Shown here: positions 1 through 11,200 of the stretch, in pieces
How the letters are laid out: every line of letters begins with the position of its first letter
Numbering within the stretch: position 1 is the first letter of the stretch
NCBI GenBank assembly: GCA_945877255.1
Contig: CAMCRE010000006.1
Coordinates: 1 to 64,000, forward strand
Length of the DNA stretch: 64,000 nt
Source: an uncultured Erysipelotrichaceae bacterium
Lineage (GTDB): Bacteria; Bacillota_I; Bacilli_A; Erysipelotrichales; Erysipelotrichaceae
Reading direction: 5' to 3'
Program-made: the position numbers and the translations under genes
The notes under the pieces: model-generated
The model's input: only the letters and a program-made list of their open reading frames with translations
Told to the model about the DNA's origin: nothing
Database searches by the model: none

Positions 1-64
<64 letters not shown>

Positions 65-67
65 AAT

Positions 68-143
68 GGCTCTGTAGCTCAGTCGGTAGAGCATCGGTCT
101 GAAGAACCGAGTGTCGCTGGTTCGATTCCGGCCGGAGCCACCA
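68..143 (+). tRNA. tRNA-Phe (GAA)
   Basis: This is a complete 76-nt cloverleaf. The acceptor strands GGCTCTG (68-74) and CGGAGCC (133-139) pair over seven positions with one G-U. The anticodon loop reads CTGAAGA, giving GAA for phenylalanine. A GGTTCGATTCC T-arm is present and the 3' CCA is encoded. It is the last gene of a tRNA cluster that starts upstream of the window. Confidence 0.97.
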
Positions 144-158
144 TTTAAAAAATCAGAG

Positions 159-195
159 GCAACTTTATACAGAATTGTATATAGTTGCTTTTTTT
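159..195 (+). terminator. Rho-independent terminator of the tRNA cluster
   Basis: GCAACT at the start pairs with AGTTGC at 183-188, with a further TATAC/GTATA segment inside, followed by seven T. It closes the tRNA-fMet/tRNA-Phe transcript. Between here and nagA (196-369) the sequence is AT-rich and I could not choose a convincing promoter. Confidence 0.85.
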
Positions 196-369
196 GTTGT
201 CGGAATATTTTGATACAAAAATACAGTGCATAAAAAAACATTAAAAAATCACATATGATGTAAAATGATATACATTTCTTTTATACTTTGTAGTAAAATT
301 GTTGAAAAAAGCAAAAGTTGTATTGTAATTTAATACTAAACATAGTAAAATATACATAGGAGGATCATT

Positions 370-1503
370 ATGAAAATACAAAGTAAAAGAGTTTGGATTG
401 CTTCGCAATTCATTGAAGCAATTATTGAATTTAATGAAGGAAAGATAACACATATATTACCTTATGGTAGTTGTGAAGTTGATATTGATTACGGTAATGA
501 GCGCATATTACCGGGTTTTATTGATGTCCATACACATGGAGCCTATGGATTTGACACGAATGATGCACATCCTGAAGGATTAAGAAATTGGAGTAAAAAC
601 ATTCCTGAAGAAGGTGTAACGGCTTTTTGTCCAACTACAATTACGCAAAGTGTAGAAGTTTTGACTAATGCGCTAAAAAATGTGGTTGATGTTGTGGAAG
701 AAGGATATGAAGGTGCAGAAATTGTGGGGATTCACTTTGAGGGACCATATTTAAATGTGAAGTACAAAGGAGCGCAGCCAGAACAATATATTATTCCAGG
801 TACTGTAGAACAATTTAAACATTATCAAAAAGCAGCGAATGGTTTAATTAAACTGATTACAATGGCTCCTGAGAATGATAAAAACTTTGAATTGACAAGA
901 TATCTTGCGAATAATGGCGTTGCAGTCACTATTGGGCATTCTGCCTGTACGTACGAGCAAGCAGTATTTTCTGTTGCAAATGGAGCTAAATCATTTACAC
1001 ACGTATTTAATGGGATGTCACCGTTCCATCATAGAGAACCTAATTTAATCGGATCGGCATTTAGATTGCGTGATATTTACGGTGAAATTATTGCTGATGG
1101 TGTACATTCACATCTAGCAAACGTCAATACATTATTCACTTCTAAAGGTCGTGATAAAGTGGTAATGATTACTGACAGTATGTTGGCGAAAGGGTGTCCG
1201 GTAGGAAAATATGTTTTCGGTGGGCAAGAAGTAGAAATGTATCCTGATGGAAGTGTACATTTACCAGACGGGGGATTAGCAGGAAGTAGTGCTAAAATGA
1301 ATGTTTGTTTGAGAAATGTTGTAGAAAAAGCGTTAGTTCCGATTGAAATGGCAATCACAGCATGTACAATCAACCCAGCTAAGTTAATTAACGTTGATGA
1401 TCGAAAAGGACAGTTATGTGTTGGATATGATGCAGATATTGTTGTGTTAGATGACGAATATAACGTTATCCAAACATTCTGTCGTGGTAAAAAGTGTCTA
1501 TAA
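370..1503 (+). CDS. nagA: N-acetylglucosamine-6-phosphate deacetylase
   Basis: The enzyme removes the acetyl group from GlcNAc-6-phosphate to give glucosamine-6-phosphate, in amino sugar and wall recycling in the cytoplasm. The 377-residue length is normal for NagA. Amidohydrolase motifs are present in order: HTH at 54-56 after PGFIDV, HFEGPYL near 122 with the metal-binding Glu124, GHSACTY with His190, THVFNGM with His211, GVHSH near 246, and catalytic Asp269 in ITDSM. The start is supported by a strong AGGAGG site 6-11 nt upstream. No nagB lies beside it; instead a galactose mutarotase-like gene overlaps its end by 10 bp, so the two are probably translated together. Confidence 0.96.
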   Translation: MKIQSKRVWIASQFIEAIIEFNEGKITHILPYGSCEVDIDYGNERILPGFIDVHTHGAYGFDTNDAHPEGLRNWSKNIPEEGVTAFCPTTITQSVEVLTNALKNVVDVVEEGYEGAEIVGIHFEGPYLNVKYKGAQPEQYIIPGTVEQFKHYQKAANGLIKLITMAPENDKNFELTRYLANNGVAVTIGHSACTYEQAVFSVANGAKSFTHVFNGMSPFHHREPNLIGSAFRLRDIYGEIIADGVHSHLANVNTLFTSKGRDKVVMITDSMLAKGCPVGKYVFGGQEVEMYPDGSVHLPDGGLAGSSAKMNVCLRNVVEKALVPIEMAITACTINPAKLINVDDRKGQLCVGYDADIVVLDDEYNVIQTFCRGKKCL

Positions 1504-2324
1504 TTATTGAAAATGAATATCTTAAAGCTGTTATCACACGTGATGGTGGAGAGATAATCTCATTAAGACACAAAGCTAAAAATTTAGAATTAATATGGCA
1601 AAAAGACATGAATGTGTGGAAATTTCAAACACCATTGCTATTTCCAAAAGTAGGAAGTTTAAACCCGAATGCGTATGAAGTTGATGGTAAAGTGTATACA
1701 TTAAAAAATCACGGTTTCTTAAGAAATCAAGTGTTAAATGTTAAGTCAATTTCAAACGATAGTGTAGAATTAAGTTTCCAAAGCAACGCTGCAACATATG
1801 CAATCTATCCATTTGAATTTGAAGTTGTTGTTAAATATACGTTAATAGAAAATGAAGTTCAAATGACTGTGACTGTTAATAATAACGGAGAAAGTGTGAT
1901 GCCATTAGAATTCGGATATCATCCAGCATTTAATGTTGGCGATATAGATAAATGTAGCATTGTGTTTGAAAAAGCTGTAAAACAGCACGCTTTTTATAAT
2001 CGAGAACAATTAACGACCATAAATATTGATAAAATAGATTATATCACAAAAAATAAGTTGCAATGTGAGAACACATTGATTTATGATGAAATAGGCAATA
2101 CATATATGTTTAAAACAACAGATTATACATTGAAATTCACTGTCCAACATTTGCCTTATTTAGGAATATGGTCAATAAATGATGCATTTGTGTGTGTGGA
2201 ACCATGGAGTAATATACCTGATTTGTTTGAAAATACACAAAACTGGTTTGATAGAAATGATGTTGTAAAACTAGCAAAAAATTCTAACTACACATATAAG
2301 ATTAATATTCAAGTAGCGGTGTAG
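1494..2324 (+). CDS. Aldose 1-epimerase family protein (LacX/YeaD-like)
   Basis: The 276-residue protein belongs to the galactose mutarotase-like superfamily, which interconverts sugar anomers or sugar-phosphate anomers. The family signature residues are visible: HGFLRN with His73, FGYHPAFN with His143 (the usual catalytic pair), and EPW with Glu236. The best start is a GTG inside the end of nagA (10-bp overlap) with no clear Shine-Dalgarno site, which suggests translational coupling. The substrate is not shown by the sequence; the pairing with nagA suggests an amino sugar or its phosphate. Confidence 0.85.
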   Translation: MSIIIENEYLKAVITRDGGEIISLRHKAKNLELIWQKDMNVWKFQTPLLFPKVGSLNPNAYEVDGKVYTLKNHGFLRNQVLNVKSISNDSVELSFQSNAATYAIYPFEFEVVVKYTLIENEVQMTVTVNNNGESVMPLEFGYHPAFNVGDIDKCSIVFEKAVKQHAFYNREQLTTINIDKIDYITKNKLQCENTLIYDEIGNTYMFKTTDYTLKFTVQHLPYLGIWSINDAFVCVEPWSNIPDLFENTQNWFDRNDVVKLAKNSNYTYKINIQVAV

Positions 2325-2330
2325 TGAGCA

Positions 2331-2363
2331 AGACAATTCGCATATAGCGGAATTGTCTTTTTA
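2331..2363 (+). terminator. Terminator after nagA operon
   Basis: A 9-bp perfect stem AGACAATTC/GAATTGTCT around a 10-nt loop is followed by a T-rich tail. It separates the sugar operon from the rpoB promoter. Confidence 0.9.
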
Positions 2364-2463
2364 TTTTCAAGTTGGTGCCGCTTAAAATAGTTATAAAATT
2401 ACGCAATCTTATTATACTTTTTAACAAACATTGTTTTGGAATTTATTTTTAAAAATATTTAGC

Positions 2464-2492
2464 TTGACAAAATATCACATTTAATGTAATAT
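2464..2492 (+). promoter_or_regulatory. Sigma-A type promoter of rpoB-rpoC
   Basis: A consensus -35 TTGACA (2464-2469) is followed by a 17-nt spacer and -10 TAATAT (2487-2492). It is the best -35 element seen in the window. It leaves a leader of about 75 nt before rpoB, the longest among the promoters assigned here apart from the structured RNA leaders. Confidence 0.88.
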
Positions 2493-2573
2493 AGTATATT
2501 GCATAATAGTATAAAAAATGACATTTTTTGATACATGATTATGGAATAAAAAATGAATGGAAAGGCGGTACAT

Positions 2574-5500
2574 ATGAGTAAAAAAATAAGTTATCGATTG
2601 AAACAAATGGGTAAAAAATCAACACGTCGAGACTACTCAAAAGTAGGGGGCGATTTAGAATTACCAAACTTAGTTGAGATTCAAACAGATTCTTTTGAAT
2701 ATTTTAAAAATCACGGTATTAGAGAAGTATTTGAAGAGATTTATCCAATTCAAAACAACAATAAAACGATGACATTACGTTTTATTGATTTTAAGTTTGA
2801 TGAACCGACAGCATCAAGTGAAAATGCCCAAATAAAAGAAAGTAATTATTCAGCATCTTTAAAAGCGATTATGGAATTAGATGTTGTTGATGAAACAACG
2901 GGTGAATTAATCACAAAACAAGAAGAAGTGTTTTTCGGAAATATTCCTTTAATGAGTGAAAATGGAACGTTCATTATAAATGGTGCTGAGCGTGTAATTG
3001 TTTCACAAATTGTGCGTTCTCCGGGTGCATATTTTGCAGAAGGCTATGACGACAAAACAGGATATAAAGCATACAATTCAGAACTTATTCCAAGTCGAGG
3101 AACTTGGTTAGAGTTAATGAGTGAGATTAAAAAAATCGATAATCACATTAAAACTTTAATTAACATTAGTATTGACCGCAAACGTAAAATTTATTCAACG
3201 GTATTATTTAAAGCGATCGGGATGGGGTTAGATACAGCTAATCACGATGATGATTTTGATACAACTAAACTAGAAATTTTCTTAAAATCTTTAGGAAGAA
3301 ATATTGTTGAATTACCAAATGGTGATGAAGTTAAATTCCCTGAAGAGGAAGACATAAAATTAGCTAAACATTTTGAAGATAAAGAACATCTAAAATTATA
3401 TTTCACTTTATTTAGTTCTTATTTTGGTAGATATGATGAATTAGAGCAAACATTATTAAATGAAAGATTAGAGCGATTTGAAAAAATACGTTCTTCTCAA
3501 GATGATAGCACGAAAAAAACAAAAGATTCATCTGAATTTGCGTTATTATCAATTTATGAAAATCAAAAAACAGATGAAATTTCAACTCTAGATGGTGCAA
3601 TTGCATTGATGAATGCGAAGTTTTTTGAAACAAGAAGATATGACTTAACAAAAGCAGGAAGATATAAACTACGCAAAAAATTAGGTGTAATTGATCGTGC
3701 ATATCGTCATAGTGTTGCAAATGATATTGTTGGTGTAAACAACGAAATTGTGTTTAAAGCAGATGGCGAATTAATTGCGACACGTGATTTAAGAGAATCT
3801 ATTAATGTAGAACTAGCAAAAGGGATTCAAATGCGTGCATTCCCGCTTAACCCACAATTTTACCATGCAGATATTGTTACACTCCCAACAAGTTATCGTT
3901 TAGCATTAGTAGGACGTGTATTACAAAATGAAATTATACTTGAAAACAAAACTTATTTACCAGGTTGTGTCATTACGAATGAAATGCTAGAAACATTAGT
4001 AAAAAATTATGATTCGGTAAATGTGTTAGCTGGTGTATTTGCCCAAAAAGTTGCATTAACACCAGAAAATGTAGATGCAGTATTAAATTATGGTCAAAGA
4101 TTATACACAATGTCTCGCATTGTGGATAAAGACGGTAATGACTTATTAAATAGTGAAAATTCAGTATATGTAACTGGATTTAAAGCTAATCATAAACCTG
4201 TTGCATTAGGTAGTAAATTTGAAAAAGAAATTACAACACGTGTAAATGCAGGTGAAGAAATCTTTGTGTATTTAGTAGGTGCTGCAGTACAAGAAATTGA
4301 AGTAAACACACAAGATAAATCGAATATTAGAGTAGTGGGTAATGATCCAATCGCATCAAAACGTACAATCACAGTATCTGATATGTATGCGTTATTAAGT
4401 TATACATTAAATATGATTGATGAAATTGGAACAAGTGATGATATTGACCAATTAGGTAACAGAAGAATTAGAACGGTAGGAGAGTTAGTTCAAAATCAAT
4501 TTAGATTAGGATTAACAAGAGTTGAGCGTGTTGTTAAAGAGAAAATGACAATTGCGGATAAAGAAAAATTATCACCAAAACATTTAACAAATATTAGACC
4601 ATTAACAGCTACAATTAAAGAATTTTTCTCTTCATCACAATTATCACAATTTATGGATCAAACAAATCCATTAGCTGAACTAACAAATAAACGTCGTATT
4701 TCTGCTTTAGGTCCAGGAGGAATTAGTAGAGATCGAGCTTCATATGAAGTGCGTGACGTACATCCATCGCATTACGGCCGTATTTGTCCTATTGAAACAC
4801 CAGAAGGACCAAATATCGGGTTAATTTCTAACTTAACTACATATGGAAAAATTAATGAATATGGATTTATTAAAACACCTTATCGTAAAGTAACAAAATC
4901 AGGTGAAGTATTAGATGAAGTTCAATATTTAACAGCTGATGAAGAAGTAGATTACACAATTGCACAAGCAAACGAGGTAATTGATGGTGTATTACAAAAT
5001 GAGCGTGTAGTTGCACGTCATGCTGGAGATACAGTTGTTGCAAATAAAGAACATGTTGAATTAGCAGACGTTTCCCCAAAACAAATTGTTTCTGTGGCGA
5101 CAGCATGTATTCCGTTTTTAGAAAACGACGATGCTTCTCGTGCATTAATGGGTGCGAACATGCAACGTCAAGCTATACCATTAATGGCTCCATCTTCACC
5201 ATATGTTGGAACAGGTATTGAATATCGTGTTGCTAAAGATTCAGGAGCAGGGGTAGTTGCAAGTGAAGATGGAATAGTAACATATGTAGATTCTAAACGA
5301 ATCGTTGTAGAAAACGATAAAAAAGAAGCTAAAACATATCATTTAAAGAAATTCAAACGTTCAAATGCCGGAACAAATATTAACCAAAAACCAATCGTTG
5401 TTAAAGGTGAGCGTATTGAAAAAGGAGATGTTATTGCTGATGGACCGTCAATGGATAAAGGTGAATTAGCGTTAGGTCAAAACGTAACAATCGCATTTAT

Positions 5501-6863
5501 GACATGGTATGGGTATAACTATGAGGATGCCATTATTATGTCAGAACGTTTGGTGCGTGATGATGTGTATACTTCAATTCATATCGAAGAATATTCAATT
5601 GATTGTCGAGAAACAAAACTTGGTGATGAAGAAATTACAAGAGATATTCCAAACGTAAGTGAAGCAATGATTCGCAACTTAGATGAATATGGAATTATTC
5701 GTGTTGGAGCGGAAGTAAGTGAAGGTGATATTTTAGTTGGTAAAGTAACACCAAAAGCTCAAAATGAAATTTCACCAGAAGAAAAATTATTACGTGCAGT
5801 GTTTGGTGATAAATCACGTGAAGTAAGAGATAATTCATTAAGAGTACCACACGGAGGAGCGGGAATTGTACATTCTATTCGTGTTTTCCGAAGAAAAGGT
5901 AAAGGCGATGAAGGAATTAAAAAAGAAAAAGGAAAAAACAGTAAATGGTATGCAAACTGTGAAGAAAGTGATAACTTAGCAACAGGCGTATTCTTAAGTG
6001 TTAAAGTATATATCGTTCAAAAACGTAAAATTTCAGAAGGGGATAAAATGGCGGGACGCCATGGTAATAAAGGGGTAATTTCTAAAATATTACCAGAAGA
6101 AGATATGCCGTTTATGCCAGATGGCACACCAGTCGATATTATGTTAAATCCATTTGGGGTACCATCACGTATGAATATTGGGCAAGTTCTAGAAATTCAC
6201 TTAGGATTTGCAGCTAAAAAATTAGGAATTAAATTTGCGACACCAGTATTTGATGGAATTAGTAATGAAGAAATCATGGAAATCATGAAAGAAGCACAAA
6301 TGTCTAAAGATGGTAAAACAGTGTTATATGATGGACGTACTGGAGAAGCGTTTGATGAGCGTATTACAGTTGGTGTGATGTATATGATTAAGTTAGCGCA
6401 CATGGTTGACGATAAATTACATGCACGTGCAACAGGACCATATTCACTTGTTACACAACAACCTTTAGGTGGTAAAGCACAAAATGGGGGACAACGTTTT
6501 GGAGAGATGGAGGTATGGGCATTAGAAGCATATGGTGCAAGTCATATTTTACAAGAAATCTTAACGTTGAAATCAGATGATGTTGTTGGAAGAACAAAAA
6601 CATATGAAGCAATCATTAAAGGTAAAGAAATTCCAACACCAAACATACCAGAAAGTTTCCGTGTATTAAAACATGAACTTCAAGCATTGTCATTAGATAT
6701 TACGATGTTAGATGATAAAGGAGAAGAAGTAGAAATTAAGAAAACTGATAGCGATGATTATTATCAAAACGTTGATGTTGAAATAAGTGATGCATTAAAA
6801 GAAGAAATTCGTAATTTAGATTTAGAATCAGAAGAAGAGGAGGAAAGTGAAGATGAGCAATAA
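2574..6863 (+). CDS. rpoB: DNA-directed RNA polymerase subunit beta
   Basis: This is the beta subunit of RNA polymerase. I start it at the ATG at 2574, which follows AAAGGCGG at 6 nt, rather than at the in-frame ATG at 2553, which has no ribosome binding site. The protein is about 1429 residues, some 230 longer than the Bacillus protein. The extra length lies before the rifampicin region: part before about residue 355 and about 120 residues between roughly 355 and 625. The rifampicin region starts near residue 684 and reads [18 protein letters not shown], but Asn705 stands where E. coli has His526. The C-terminal tail is very acidic and contains the ribosome binding site of rpoC. No rplJ/rplL genes precede it. 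Confidence 0.98.
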   Translation: MSKKISYRLKQMGKKSTRRDYSKVGGDLELPNLVEIQTDSFEYFKNHGIREVFEEIYPIQNNNKTMTLRFIDFKFDEPTASSENAQIKESNYSASLKAIMELDVVDETTGELITKQEEVFFGNIPLMSENGTFIINGAERVIVSQIVRSPGAYFAEGYDDKTGYKAYNSELIPSRGTWLELMSEIKKIDNHIKTLINISIDRKRKIYSTVLFKAIGMGLDTANHDDDFDTTKLEIFLKSLGRNIVELPNGDEVKFPEEEDIKLAKHFEDKEHLKLYFTLFSSYFGRYDELEQTLLNERLERFEKIRSSQDDSTKKTKDSSEFALLSIYENQKTDEISTLDGAIALMNAKFFETRRYDLTKAGRYKLRKKLGVIDRAYRHSVANDIVGVNNEIVFKADGELIATRDLRESINVELAKGIQMRAFPLNPQFYHADIVTLPTSYRLALVGRVLQNEIILENKTYLPGCVITNEMLETLVKNYDSVNVLAGVFAQKVALTPENVDAVLNYGQRLYTMSRIVDKDGNDLLNSENSVYVTGFKANHKPVALGSKFEKEITTRVNAGEEIFVYLVGAAVQEIEVNTQDKSNIRVVGNDPIASKRTITVSDMYALLSYTLNMIDEIGTSDDIDQLGNRRIRTVGELVQNQFRLGLTRVERVVKEKMTIADKEKLSPKHLTNIRPLTATIKEFFSSSQLSQFMDQTNPLAELTNKRRISALGPGGISRDRASYEVRDVHPSHYGRICPIETPEGPNIGLISNLTTYGKINEYGFIKTPYRKVTKSGEVLDEVQYLTADEEVDYTIAQANEVIDGVLQNERVVARHAGDTVVANKEHVELADVSPKQIVSVATACIPFLENDDASRALMGANMQRQAIPLMAPSSPYVGTGIEYRVAKDSGAGVVASEDGIVTYVDSKRIVVENDKKEAKTYHLKKFKRSNAGTNINQKPIVVKGERIEKGDVIADGPSMDKGELALGQNVTIAFMTWYGYNYEDAIIMSERLVRDDVYTSIHIEEYSIDCRETKLGDEEITRDIPNVSEAMIRNLDEYGIIRVGAEVSEGDILVGKVTPKAQNEISPEEKLLRAVFGDKSREVRDNSLRVPHGGAGIVHSIRVFRRKGKGDEGIKKEKGKNSKWYANCEESDNLATGVFLSVKVYIVQKRKISEGDKMAGRHGNKGVISKILPEEDMPFMPDGTPVDIMLNPFGVPSRMNIGQVLEIHLGFAAKKLGIKFATPVFDGISNEEIMEIMKEAQMSKDGKTVLYDGRTGEAFDERITVGVMYMIKLAHMVDDKLHARATGPYSLVTQQPLGGKAQNGGQRFGEMEVWALEAYGASHILQEILTLKSDDVVGRTKTYEAIIKGKEIPTPNIPESFRVLKHELQALSLDITMLDDKGEEVEIKKTDSDDYYQNVDVEISDALKEEIRNLDLESEEEEESEDEQ

Positions 6864-9800
6864 TAAGTTTTCCTCAATCCAAATTAAATTAGCTTCACCT
6901 GAAAGAATCCGTGAATGGAGTCATGGTGAAGTCACAAAGGCTGAAACGATTAACTATCGTTCACAAAAGCCAGAAAAAGATGGATTGTTCTGTGAGAAAA
7001 TTTTTGGTCCTAGTAAAGACTGGGAATGTCACTGTGGAAAGTACAAAAAAGTACGTTATAAAGGTGTAGTATGTGATCGTTGTGGTGTTGAAATCACAAA
7101 AGCAAGCGTTCGACGTGAGCGAATGGGACATATTGAATTAGCATCACCAGTGGCACACATTTGGTATCTTAAAGGTATACCATCACGTATGGCATTACTT
7201 TTAGGAATTACACCAAAAGAATTAGAAGAAATTGTGTATTTTGTGAGTTGGATTGTAACCGATCCAAAAGAAACAGGATTAAAATATAAAGAAGTTTTAG
7301 ATGTAAGACAATTAAATGAATTAAAGATTATTCATGGAAGAGACGCATTTGAAGCACAAACAGGCGCAGAAGCAATTAAATATTTATTAGAAAGAATTGA
7401 TTTAAAAGCTGAGCACCAACAAATTAAAGAAGAATTACAAACTGCACAAGGTGAAAAACACAAAAAATTAATTAAACGTTATGCAACAGTTGATTCATTC
7501 TTAAAATCAAACCAAAAACCAGAATGGATGATATTAGATGTCTTACCTGTTATTCCACCAGATTTAAGACCAATGTTGCAGTTAGATGGTGGTCGTTATG
7601 CAACAAGTGATTTAAATGATTTATATCGTCGTGTTATTACAAGAAATCGTCGTTTAAAAAAATATCTTGAAGATAAAAATACACCAATTTTAATTGTGCG
7701 TAATGAGAAGCGTATGTTGCAAGAAGCAGTAGATGCTTTAATTGATAACGGAAGAAGATCAAAACCAGTAACTGGTGCTGGTTCAAGGGCATTGAAATCA
7801 TTATCGCATTCATTAAAAGGAAAACAAGGACGTTTCCGTCAAAACTTATTAGGAAAACGTGTTGACTTCTCTGGTCGTTCAGTTATTGCAGTTGGTCCGG
7901 ATTTAAAAATGTATGAGTGTGGATTACCACGTGAAATGGCAATTCAATTGTTTAAACCATTTGTGATTAATGAATTAGTAACACAAGGAATTGCAACAAC
8001 GCATCGTGCTGCTGAGAAAAAAATTGATGAATTAGATCCTGCAGTATGGGGAATAGTGGAGCAAGTTATTCAAAACTATCCAGTATTGTTAAACCGTGCA
8101 CCAACGTTACACCGTTTAGGTATTCAAGCATTTAAACCTAAATTAGTAGAAGGACGTGCAATTCGTTTACACCCGTTAGTAACACCAGCGTTTAACGCGG
8201 ACTTTGATGGTGACCAAATGGCGGTACACGTTCCATTAAGTGAAGAAGCAAGAGCAGAAGCATTAACATTAATGTTAGGATCAAACAATATTTTAGGTCC
8301 AAAAGATGGAAAACCAATTGTTACGCCGTCACAAGACATGGTTTTAGGTAATTTTTACTTAACGATGGAAGAAACAATTGCGGATATGTATGAAAATGCA
8401 GATCGTTTCCACAGTGTTTTAGCTGAAAAATTATCTGACCAAATGGAAGAATACGCACGTAAAGAATGGAGTATTTACCATAGTGAAAATGAGATCTTAA
8501 TGGCATATGAAATGAAAGAAATTCATTTACATTCAAGAATTGCGATTTTAGCTAAAAACTTAAATAAAAAATGGGATAAAGAATTTGAAAATAAATACTT
8601 ATTAACAACAGTTGGAAAAGTAATTTTCAATGATATGTTGCCACATGATTTCCCATTTATTAATGAAATTTCTGATGCTAACTTTGTGCATACACCAGCT
8701 AAATATTTTGTGACAATTGATGAATTATATCAAAAAATACAAAAAAACAAAGCTATTACACATGCACGTGAAGCATATAAAACAGCATTAAGTGAAGCAA
8801 TGGAAGAAATTAATTCACCAACAGTGTTTGAGCGTGAAGAAGCATTAAAAAATGCTGAATTAGCATTAATTAAAAATAATTCCGATATTAAAAAATTATA
8901 TGACAATTATCAAGAAAAAATTTCTGAATTTAAATCAAACGAACAAAAATTAATTCCAGATGCGTTTAAAAAACGTGATTTAGGAGTAATTATTTCTCAT
9001 GTATTTGCAAGATATGGAACAGAGAAAACATCATTAATTTTAGATGAAATTAAAAATATGGGATTCAAATATTCTACTGTTGCTGGAATGACTGTTTCTA
9101 TTGCGGATATTGAGGTTGTGGAAGGAAAAACAGAAAACATTGCAGAAGGTAAGAAACAAGCTGAGAAACTAATGCAATTAAGAAAAAAAGGGCTACTAAC
9201 AATGCAAGAGTGGGAGCGTTACTTCTCTCGTGTTTGGGATAGTACTAAAGATGAAATTGGTAAGAAAATTATGGATAGCTTATATCGTAAAAATCCTATC
9301 AATATGATGGCGACTTCTGGTGCACGTGGATCAGCTTCTAACTTTACACAGTTATGTGGTATGCGTGGATTAATGGCAAAACCATCACAATCAAAATCAG
9401 TTAAAACTTATCAACCATCAATTATTGAGGTACCAATTTATTCTTGTTTCCGTGAAGGGTTAAACGTTTCTGAGTTCTTTATTTCAACGCACGGGGTGCG
9501 TAAAGGATTAACAGATACAGCGTTAAAAACAGCTGAATCTGGTTACTTAACGCGTCGTCTAGTAATTGTTGCTCAAGACGTAGTCGTTAAAGAAGACGAC
9601 TGTAAAGCACTAAATGGTTTTGTAGTAAGTGATATTTTAGATGATAAACAAGATAAAGTTATCGAAAGTTTAAAATCACGTATTATTGGTCGTTTTGTGG
9701 CAAAAGATGTGTTACATCCAGCAACAAATGCAGTAATCGTTGCTAAAAATGAACTTGTGGATGAAGAAATCGCCCAACAAATTATTGAAGCAGGTATAAA

Positions 9801-10896
9801 AGAAGTTGAAATTAGAAGTGCCTTCACTTGTAAATCAAGACATGGTGTATGTAAAAAATGTTACGGTCGCAACATGGCAACAGGAAAAGTTGTTGAAGTT
9901 GGAGAAGCGATTGGTGTAATGGCAGCACAATCTATTGGAGAGCCAGGGACACAATTAACGATGCGTACTTTCCATACCGGAGGGGTTGCAAGTGGTGATG
10001 GTGGAGATATTACACAAGGGTTACCACGTGTTGAAGAATTATTTGAGGCACGCTCACCAAAAGGTGCGGCAGTATTATCGCGTATTACTGGTGTCATCAC
10101 AAACATTAAACCAGGTGAAAACAATATTGGTTTTGAAGTAACGATCGCTAATAAAACTGAAAGTGTTGATCATAAAATTGGTGTCAACCAAACAATTAGA
10201 AGTGCTTTAAAAATTGGTGATACAATAGAAGCAGGAGAGAAAATTACTGAAGGACAAATTAATCCTAAAGAATTACTTGAAATTGCGGGTATTGTTAAGG
10301 TGCAGGAATACATCTTACGTGAAGTGTTAAAAGTTTACCAAGCACAAGGTATTGAATTAGCAGATAAACACATTGAGGTAATGGTACGTCAAATGTTGCG
10401 TAAAGTAGTTGTAACAGAAGGTAACGATACCGACTTACACCAAGGGATGCGAATCTCATTACCAGAAATTACGAAGATTAACCAACAAGCACTTATTAAT
10501 GGATTGACGCCTGCTAAATTTGCTCCTGTATTATTAGGGGTATCTAAATCAAGTGTTGAAACAGACTCATTCTTAGCTGCTGCTTCATTCCAAGAAACAA
10601 CAAAAGTACTAACAGATGCGTCAATTCGTGGTAAAGTTGATCATTTAATTGGATTAAATGAAAACGTAATCGTTGGTAATTTAATTCCAACAGGAACTGG
10701 ATTTGATACTGATGAAGAAAGAGAAAGCATTAATAAAATCAAAGATGTTGCTGAACACTTACGTATGATTCGTGAGTCGAAACAAATCGTTCAAGTGGAA
10801 AGTAAATTAGCTGAATTTATTGATAAAGACGCTAAAACATATATCGCTGAAGAAGATATTTATGATGCTGGATTAGATATCGTCGGATTAGAATAA
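6853..10896 (+). CDS. rpoC: DNA-directed RNA polymerase subunit beta'
   Basis: This is the catalytic beta' subunit, about 1347 residues. The N-terminal zinc site is visible as CHCG and CDRCG near residues 58-80. The magnesium-binding motif NADFDGD lies at 448-454. A second cysteine cluster ([11 protein letters not shown]) and the trigger-loop motif MRTFHTGG lie in the C-terminal half. I chose ATG 6853, 9 nt after AGGAGG (6838-6843) inside the acidic tail codons of rpoB, over GTG 6847, which would be only 3 nt from that site. The overlap with rpoB is 11 bp. A terminator follows, so rpsL-rpsG-fusA are not attached. Confidence 0.98.
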   Translation: MSNNKFSSIQIKLASPERIREWSHGEVTKAETINYRSQKPEKDGLFCEKIFGPSKDWECHCGKYKKVRYKGVVCDRCGVEITKASVRRERMGHIELASPVAHIWYLKGIPSRMALLLGITPKELEEIVYFVSWIVTDPKETGLKYKEVLDVRQLNELKIIHGRDAFEAQTGAEAIKYLLERIDLKAEHQQIKEELQTAQGEKHKKLIKRYATVDSFLKSNQKPEWMILDVLPVIPPDLRPMLQLDGGRYATSDLNDLYRRVITRNRRLKKYLEDKNTPILIVRNEKRMLQEAVDALIDNGRRSKPVTGAGSRALKSLSHSLKGKQGRFRQNLLGKRVDFSGRSVIAVGPDLKMYECGLPREMAIQLFKPFVINELVTQGIATTHRAAEKKIDELDPAVWGIVEQVIQNYPVLLNRAPTLHRLGIQAFKPKLVEGRAIRLHPLVTPAFNADFDGDQMAVHVPLSEEARAEALTLMLGSNNILGPKDGKPIVTPSQDMVLGNFYLTMEETIADMYENADRFHSVLAEKLSDQMEEYARKEWSIYHSENEILMAYEMKEIHLHSRIAILAKNLNKKWDKEFENKYLLTTVGKVIFNDMLPHDFPFINEISDANFVHTPAKYFVTIDELYQKIQKNKAITHAREAYKTALSEAMEEINSPTVFEREEALKNAELALIKNNSDIKKLYDNYQEKISEFKSNEQKLIPDAFKKRDLGVIISHVFARYGTEKTSLILDEIKNMGFKYSTVAGMTVSIADIEVVEGKTENIAEGKKQAEKLMQLRKKGLLTMQEWERYFSRVWDSTKDEIGKKIMDSLYRKNPINMMATSGARGSASNFTQLCGMRGLMAKPSQSKSVKTYQPSIIEVPIYSCFREGLNVSEFFISTHGVRKGLTDTALKTAESGYLTRRLVIVAQDVVVKEDDCKALNGFVVSDILDDKQDKVIESLKSRIIGRFVAKDVLHPATNAVIVAKNELVDEEIAQQIIEAGIKEVEIRSAFTCKSRHGVCKKCYGRNMATGKVVEVGEAIGVMAAQSIGEPGTQLTMRTFHTGGVASGDGGDITQGLPRVEELFEARSPKGAAVLSRITGVITNIKPGENNIGFEVTIANKTESVDHKIGVNQTIRSALKIGDTIEAGEKITEGQINPKELLEIAGIVKVQEYILREVLKVYQAQGIELADKHIEVMVRQMLRKVVVTEGNDTDLHQGMRISLPEITKINQQALINGLTPAKFAPVLLGVSKSSVETDSFLAAASFQETTKVLTDASIRGKVDHLIGLNENVIVGNLIPTGTGFDTDEERESINKIKDVAEHLRMIRESKQIVQVESKLAEFIDKDAKTYIAEEDIYDAGLDIVGLE

Positions 10897-10926
10897 AGAC
10901 TTAACAATAGTTAGGTCTTTTTTTAT
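10895..10926 (+). terminator. Terminator of the rpoBC operon
   Basis: AAGACTTAAC pairs with GTTAGGTCTT (one G-U) around AATA, followed by a run of T. The remaining 270 bases up to the next gene hold the 6S-like RNA and its promoter. Confidence 0.92.
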
Positions 10927-11030
10927 CTTCAAATATTACTTCAAGTTAAAACTACTAACACAAAATTAAAACATTTTTATACATCACACTACGATTTAAG
11001 CGGTTTTAAAATGATTTTAGATTTGAATTA

Positions 11031-11039
11031 TGCTATAAT
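11031..11039 (+). promoter_or_regulatory. Extended -10 promoter of the 6S-like RNA
   Basis: TGC followed by a perfect TATAAT (11034-11039) forms an extended -10 element. The -35 position is weak. Transcription should begin near 11045-11047, exactly where the closing helix of the structured RNA begins. Confidence 0.75.
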
Positions 11040-11044
11040 ATAGT

Positions 11045-11187
11045 ATGCTTGAGGATAAAATTTCCTACAATTTTATATAGGGATTACGGAGTTGTAATTT
11101 GGTGTTGAACGCCCGTCTTATTTTCGGGAATCCTAAAGAATTACACAGTTTGCCCACCTGGATTTCAGGGAAATCCTCCTCAAGCAT
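11045..11187 (+). ncRNA. ssrS: 6S RNA-like structured RNA
   Basis: About 143 nt fold as one long rod. The ends close with a perfect 11-bp helix (11045-11055 with 11177-11187), extended by ATTTC (11060-11064) with GAAAT (11170-11174). An open central region follows, and its 3' side carries a small hairpin CCTG-GATTT-CAGG at 11157-11169. The apical arm uses GTAATT (11094-11099) with AATTAC (11139-11144) and ends in a CCCG/CGGG hairpin (11112-11128) followed by AATCCTAAAG. The order closing stem, bubble with 3' hairpin, apical arm, plus the CCTAAA and CACCTGG stretches, resembles E. coli 6S RNA, which binds the sigma-70 holoenzyme. I judge this by eye; a new cis-acting leader is the alternative. 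No terminator separates it from the next gene. Confidence 0.68.
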
Positions 11188-11193
11188 TTGAGG
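11178..11193 (+). promoter_or_regulatory. Alternative hairpin over the aminotransferase ribosome binding site
   Basis: CCTCAA (11178-11183), part of the 3' strand of the 6S closing helix, is also a perfect partner for TTGAGG (11188-11193), which contains the ribosome binding site of the next gene. The loop would be GCAT. The two pairings exclude each other because TTGAGG also occurs in the 5' strand at 11049-11054. Confidence 0.5.
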
Positions 11194-11200
11194 TAAATGT

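Noticed and set aside
196-369. Promoter and NagR/CcpA operator before nagA
   Set aside because: Several TTG and TA-rich stretches exist, but none gives a convincing -35/-10 pair or operator palindrome.
4674-4676. Ala at the RpoB position equal to E. coli Ser522
   Set aside because: Bacillus RpoB also has Ala here (NPLAEL), so it does not signal resistance; only the Asn three residues later than the Leu-Thr pair position is unusual.
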